Source: Gracilibacillus suaedae (lineage in GTDB: Bacteria > Bacillota > Bacilli > Bacillales > Amphibacillaceae). From it: a stretch of DNA of 64,000 bases. Positions 62,114-64,000 of the stretch are shown in pieces. Both the position numbers and the translations under genes were made by a program. The stretch spans positions 1-64,000 of the forward strand of contig NZ_JAGFVL010000044.1 of assembly GCF_017599345.1 (NCBI RefSeq). Direction: 5' to 3'. The notes beneath the pieces were generated by a model that did no database searches, was not told where the DNA came from, and worked only from the letters and a program-made list of their open reading frames with translations. Every line of letters begins with the position of its first letter. The first letter of the stretch is position 1.

Positions 62114-62962
62114 ATGCATACGATGTGGAAAGGAACCATTAGTTTTGGTCTTGTTAATATTCCAGTCAAGCTCCATTCAGCAACGGAAAATAAGGATATA
62201 AAGCTCAGAAATTTGCATAAAGAATGCCAATCTCCTGTGAAGTACGAAAAAGTATGTCCTGTCTGTGAAAAAGAAGTGGAGCAAGACGATATTGTAAAAG
62301 GATTTGAGTATACCAAAAATAAATTTGTTATTCTAGAAGATGAAGATTTAGAAGCATTAAAGGAAGAAAAAGAGGATAAGGCAGTCGATATTGTGGATTT
62401 TGTAAAGTTAGAAGAAATTGATCCGATTTACTTTGACCGCAGTTATTACTTGTCTCCAAATGAAGGTGGGGCAAAGGCGTATGGCTTATTGCGCAAAGCT
62501 CTGAAGGAAACAGGGAAAATCGGGTTGGCAAAAATTACGATTCGCTCAAAAGAACATTTAGCAGTTGTTCGCATTTATCAAAATACGTTAGTGATGGAGA
62601 CGATTTATTATCCTGATGAAGTTAGGGACTTCCAAGAGGTTCCAAATGTACCGGAGGAAGCAAATATTGTTGAGAAAGAGCTGGAAACAGCAAAATTGTT
62701 AATTGAACAATTATCGACAGAATTTGAACCGGGAAAATATCATGATGAGTATCGTACCGCATTACTGGAACTTATTGAACAGAAAAAAAATGGAGAAGAA
62801 GTTTCGACAGCAAAAGAGCCTGCAAAAAAGGACAATGTTACAGATTTGATGGAAGCTCTCGAAAAATCATTAAACAAAACCCAAAAAGGGAAAAAGAAAA
62901 CAACAACAAAACGGAAGAAAACTACAAAGAAAACAGCCTCACAAAAAGCAAAGGCAAACTAA
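62114..62962 (+). CDS. ku: non-homologous end-joining protein Ku
   Basis: A 282-residue Ku homodimer subunit that binds broken DNA ends and recruits LigD. MHTMWKGTISFGLVNIPVKLHSATEN is the family start; the ring core spans about 1-240, and the C-terminal 45 residues are a Lys/Thr-rich tail of the kind that modulates DNA binding. ATG 62114 has AGAGGTG six bases upstream; ATG 62111 and the ORF from 62039 are less likely. The divergent ku/ligD arrangement suggests shared control. In B. subtilis the pair is forespore-expressed under sigma-G. Confidence 0.95.
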   Translation: MHTMWKGTISFGLVNIPVKLHSATENKDIKLRNLHKECQSPVKYEKVCPVCEKEVEQDDIVKGFEYTKNKFVILEDEDLEALKEEKEDKAVDIVDFVKLEEIDPIYFDRSYYLSPNEGGAKAYGLLRKALKETGKIGLAKITIRSKEHLAVVRIYQNTLVMETIYYPDEVRDFQEVPNVPEEANIVEKELETAKLLIEQLSTEFEPGKYHDEYRTALLELIEQKKNGEEVSTAKEPAKKDNVTDLMEALEKSLNKTQKGKKKTTTKRKKTTKKTASQKAKAN

Positions 62963-63315
62963 AAGAGAGACTGGACATATCATCAGATAAATGGAATATA
63001 GGGTACCTTTCTTTCTTAGGTCAGATCAGTTTCTACTCCTTGGCTATACGGTTTATCCAGGGAGTAGAAAACTAATTCTAGGAGTAGGAGGAGCTTTCTT
63101 GGAAACATCCCAGTGACAAAAACACGAATTTCAGAAAATATATTCGATTTTGTCACAAATCAACTACTTCTGTCTTGTTTCTGTAAACATATTTATCAAT
63201 TTAGGAACAAAATCCATAAACTGCGAAAAACTCTGATTTTCGTTCTTCCATTCTTTTGGAAGGTATAACGTGATATCATAGTAATAAATATGTTCATTAA
63301 AAAGGAGATCATGTT
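62963..63315. other. intergenic region after ku with a long hairpin
   Basis: AGTTTCTACTCCTTGG pairs imperfectly with CCAGGGAGTAGAAAACT (63028-63073). No T run follows, so it may not be a simple terminator. No ORF seen. Confidence 0.55.
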
Positions 63316-63516
63316 ATGAATATGAAACGATTCATTATAACGGAAATCATCTATTCGATCCTTATAGGCTGTGTTTTAGGACTTGTGTTTGATAACTTTT
63401 GGTTAGGTATGCTAATTGCAATTGGTATAGGAGCAATAGCGGTTGCGGTGTTCAGTGTGGCCATTAAAAAAATGAATAAACAACAAGAAAATAATTCCAC
63501 AGAGAGCGGTACATAA
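63316..63516 (+). CDS. small membrane protein
   Basis: A 66-residue protein with two helices (about 8-26 and 29-48), a short basic loop and a hydrophilic end (NKQQENNSTESGT). No family recognised. AAAGGAG precedes ATG 63316 with good spacing. It lies 55 bases upstream of sspH, so it might be expressed in the forespore, but a separate promoter is possible. Confidence 0.7.
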   Translation: MNMKRFIITEIIYSILIGCVLGLVFDNFWLGMLIAIGIGAIAVAVFSVAIKKMNKQQENNSTESGT

Positions 63517-63571
63517 TTTACAGTTAGAAATAGTAAACTATTCTCAATAACTAGGTAAGGAGGATAGAATA

Positions 63572-63751
63572 ATGGACGCACAACGCGCACAAGAAATTTT
63601 AGATTCACCTGATATGCGTAATGTAACATATAATGGCGATAGAGTATATATTGAGCATGTCGATCAAGGAACAGGTCATTGTACCGTTCACCCGATCGAA
63701 AATCCCGAACAAAAATATATGGTAACAGTGGAACAGTTGCAAGAGCAATAA
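63572..63751 (+). CDS. sspH: small acid-soluble spore protein H
   Basis: A 59-residue SASP H protein, MDAQRAQEILDSPDMRNVTY then GDRVYIEHVDQ and a C-terminal VTVEQLQEQ. The N-terminus is nearly colinear with B. subtilis SspH (QRAKEILNSPDM). SASP H is a minor protein of the spore core, made in the forespore. AAGGAGG precedes ATG 63572. A terminator hairpin follows seven bases after the stop. Confidence 0.95.
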   Translation: MDAQRAQEILDSPDMRNVTYNGDRVYIEHVDQGTGHCTVHPIENPEQKYMVTVEQLQEQ

Positions 63752-63757
63752 CAATTG

Positions 63758-63794
63758 AGCACCCCAATTAATGGTCTTATCCGATTGGGGTGCT
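63758..63794 (+). terminator. terminator after sspH
   Basis: AGCACCCCAAT pairs with ATTGGGGTGCT around a 15-nt loop; only a weak T tract follows. Confidence 0.75.
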
Positions 63795-63832
63795 GTTACG
63801 TAATAAGTCTTCTAAAATTTTTCAATATTTTA

Positions 63833-63860
63833 TAAATATTTTGCAGGAAATAGCCGATTT
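63833..63860 (+). promoter_or_regulatory. probable sigma-D promoter
   Basis: TAAA (63833-63836), 16-bp spacer, GCCGATTT (63853-63860). The B. subtilis sigma-D consensus is TAAA-N14-16-GCCGATAT. It implies a motility, chemotaxis or autolysin gene downstream. Confidence 0.6.
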
Positions 63861-63981
63861 GTATCGAATAGTATATAGTATAACGAGCAAAAATATACAC
63901 TAGTGAAAATGAAAATTTATTCCTATATTTTGTTATGTTAGTTCGAATTCAAAAGGTTATTATCTACTCGGGGGATGCGTA

Positions 63982-64000
63982 ATGCAATGGTTTGAACCTT
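63982..64000 (+). CDS. 5' end of a gene cut by the window edge
   Basis: ATG 63982 follows GGGGGA and gives MQWFEP before the window ends. Too short to identify. The sigma-D-like promoter 120 bases upstream suggests a chemotaxis receptor or other motility-class product. Confidence 0.5.

Noticed and set aside
1-64000. CRISPR arrays, tRNA or rRNA genes, prophage
   Set aside because: None seen on either strand; the only regular direct repeat is the 21-bp array, whose variable tails are far too short to be spacers.

Overview
The window is 64 kb of chromosome from a low-GC, Gram-positive, endospore-forming member of the Bacillaceae. The evidence is the sporulation genes (sigK, sda, sspH, a SpoIISAB module), the Bacillus subtilis-like gene order alaS-ireB-ruvX-mltG-trmR-udk-greA and sda/yqeG to yqeM, T-box and S-box riboswitches, an Mrp antiporter operon, and strong purine-rich ribosome binding sites with frequent TTG and GTG starts. 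A moderately halotolerant genus near Gracilibacillus, Virgibacillus or Oceanobacillus fits the Mrp locus and the AT-rich sequence, but the genus is a guess.

Layout. 1-1887: a nearly complete group II intron with its reverse transcriptase. 2165-7716: an LXG polymorphic-toxin locus with two small chaperone/adaptor-type genes, one full toxin, three immunity-type genes, two toxin C-terminal pieces without an LXG head, and a decayed immunity fragment. 8503-19561: a conserved housekeeping block (AI-2E type permease, alanine T-box, alaS, ireB, ruvX, mltG, trmR, udk, greA, yrrS, mtnN). 19587-25742 (minus): intact sigK and a six-gene Mrp operon with no mrpB. 26134-31708: sda with DnaA-box-like sites upstream, then the yqeG-yqeH-aroE-yqeI-nadD-yqeK-rsfS-yqeM operon.

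31709-49430 is an accessory zone with long intergenic gaps, gene remnants and several copies of an interspersed repeat of up to about 200 bp. It also carries a DJ-1-like hydrolase, an alcohol dehydrogenase divergent from a WYL regulator, a patatin, a VOC protein, a CoA-disulfide-reductase-like flavoprotein, a probable type I toxin with a likely antisense RNA, and a SpoIISAB toxin-antitoxin. 49765-55644 encodes a 1959-residue cell-wall-anchored protein with three lamin-tail domains and a phosphoesterase domain. The rest holds an S-box-controlled methionine synthase-like gene, a mechanosensitive-channel-like protein, a phosphoesterase/CAAX-protease pair, divergent ligD and ku for end joining, sspH, and a sigma-D-like promoter in front of a gene that runs off the end.

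The best candidate for an unusual system is the LXG toxin cassette array (2165-7716). Headless toxin tips share a near-identical linker with the full toxin, and terminators separate the modules. This looks like a store of alternative warheads that could be swapped onto the toxin by recombination. Next in interest are the Mrp operon without mrpB, the holin-like toxin/antisense pair, the DUF2515 gene whose ribosome binding site points to an ATA codon, and the DnaA-box cluster at sda.
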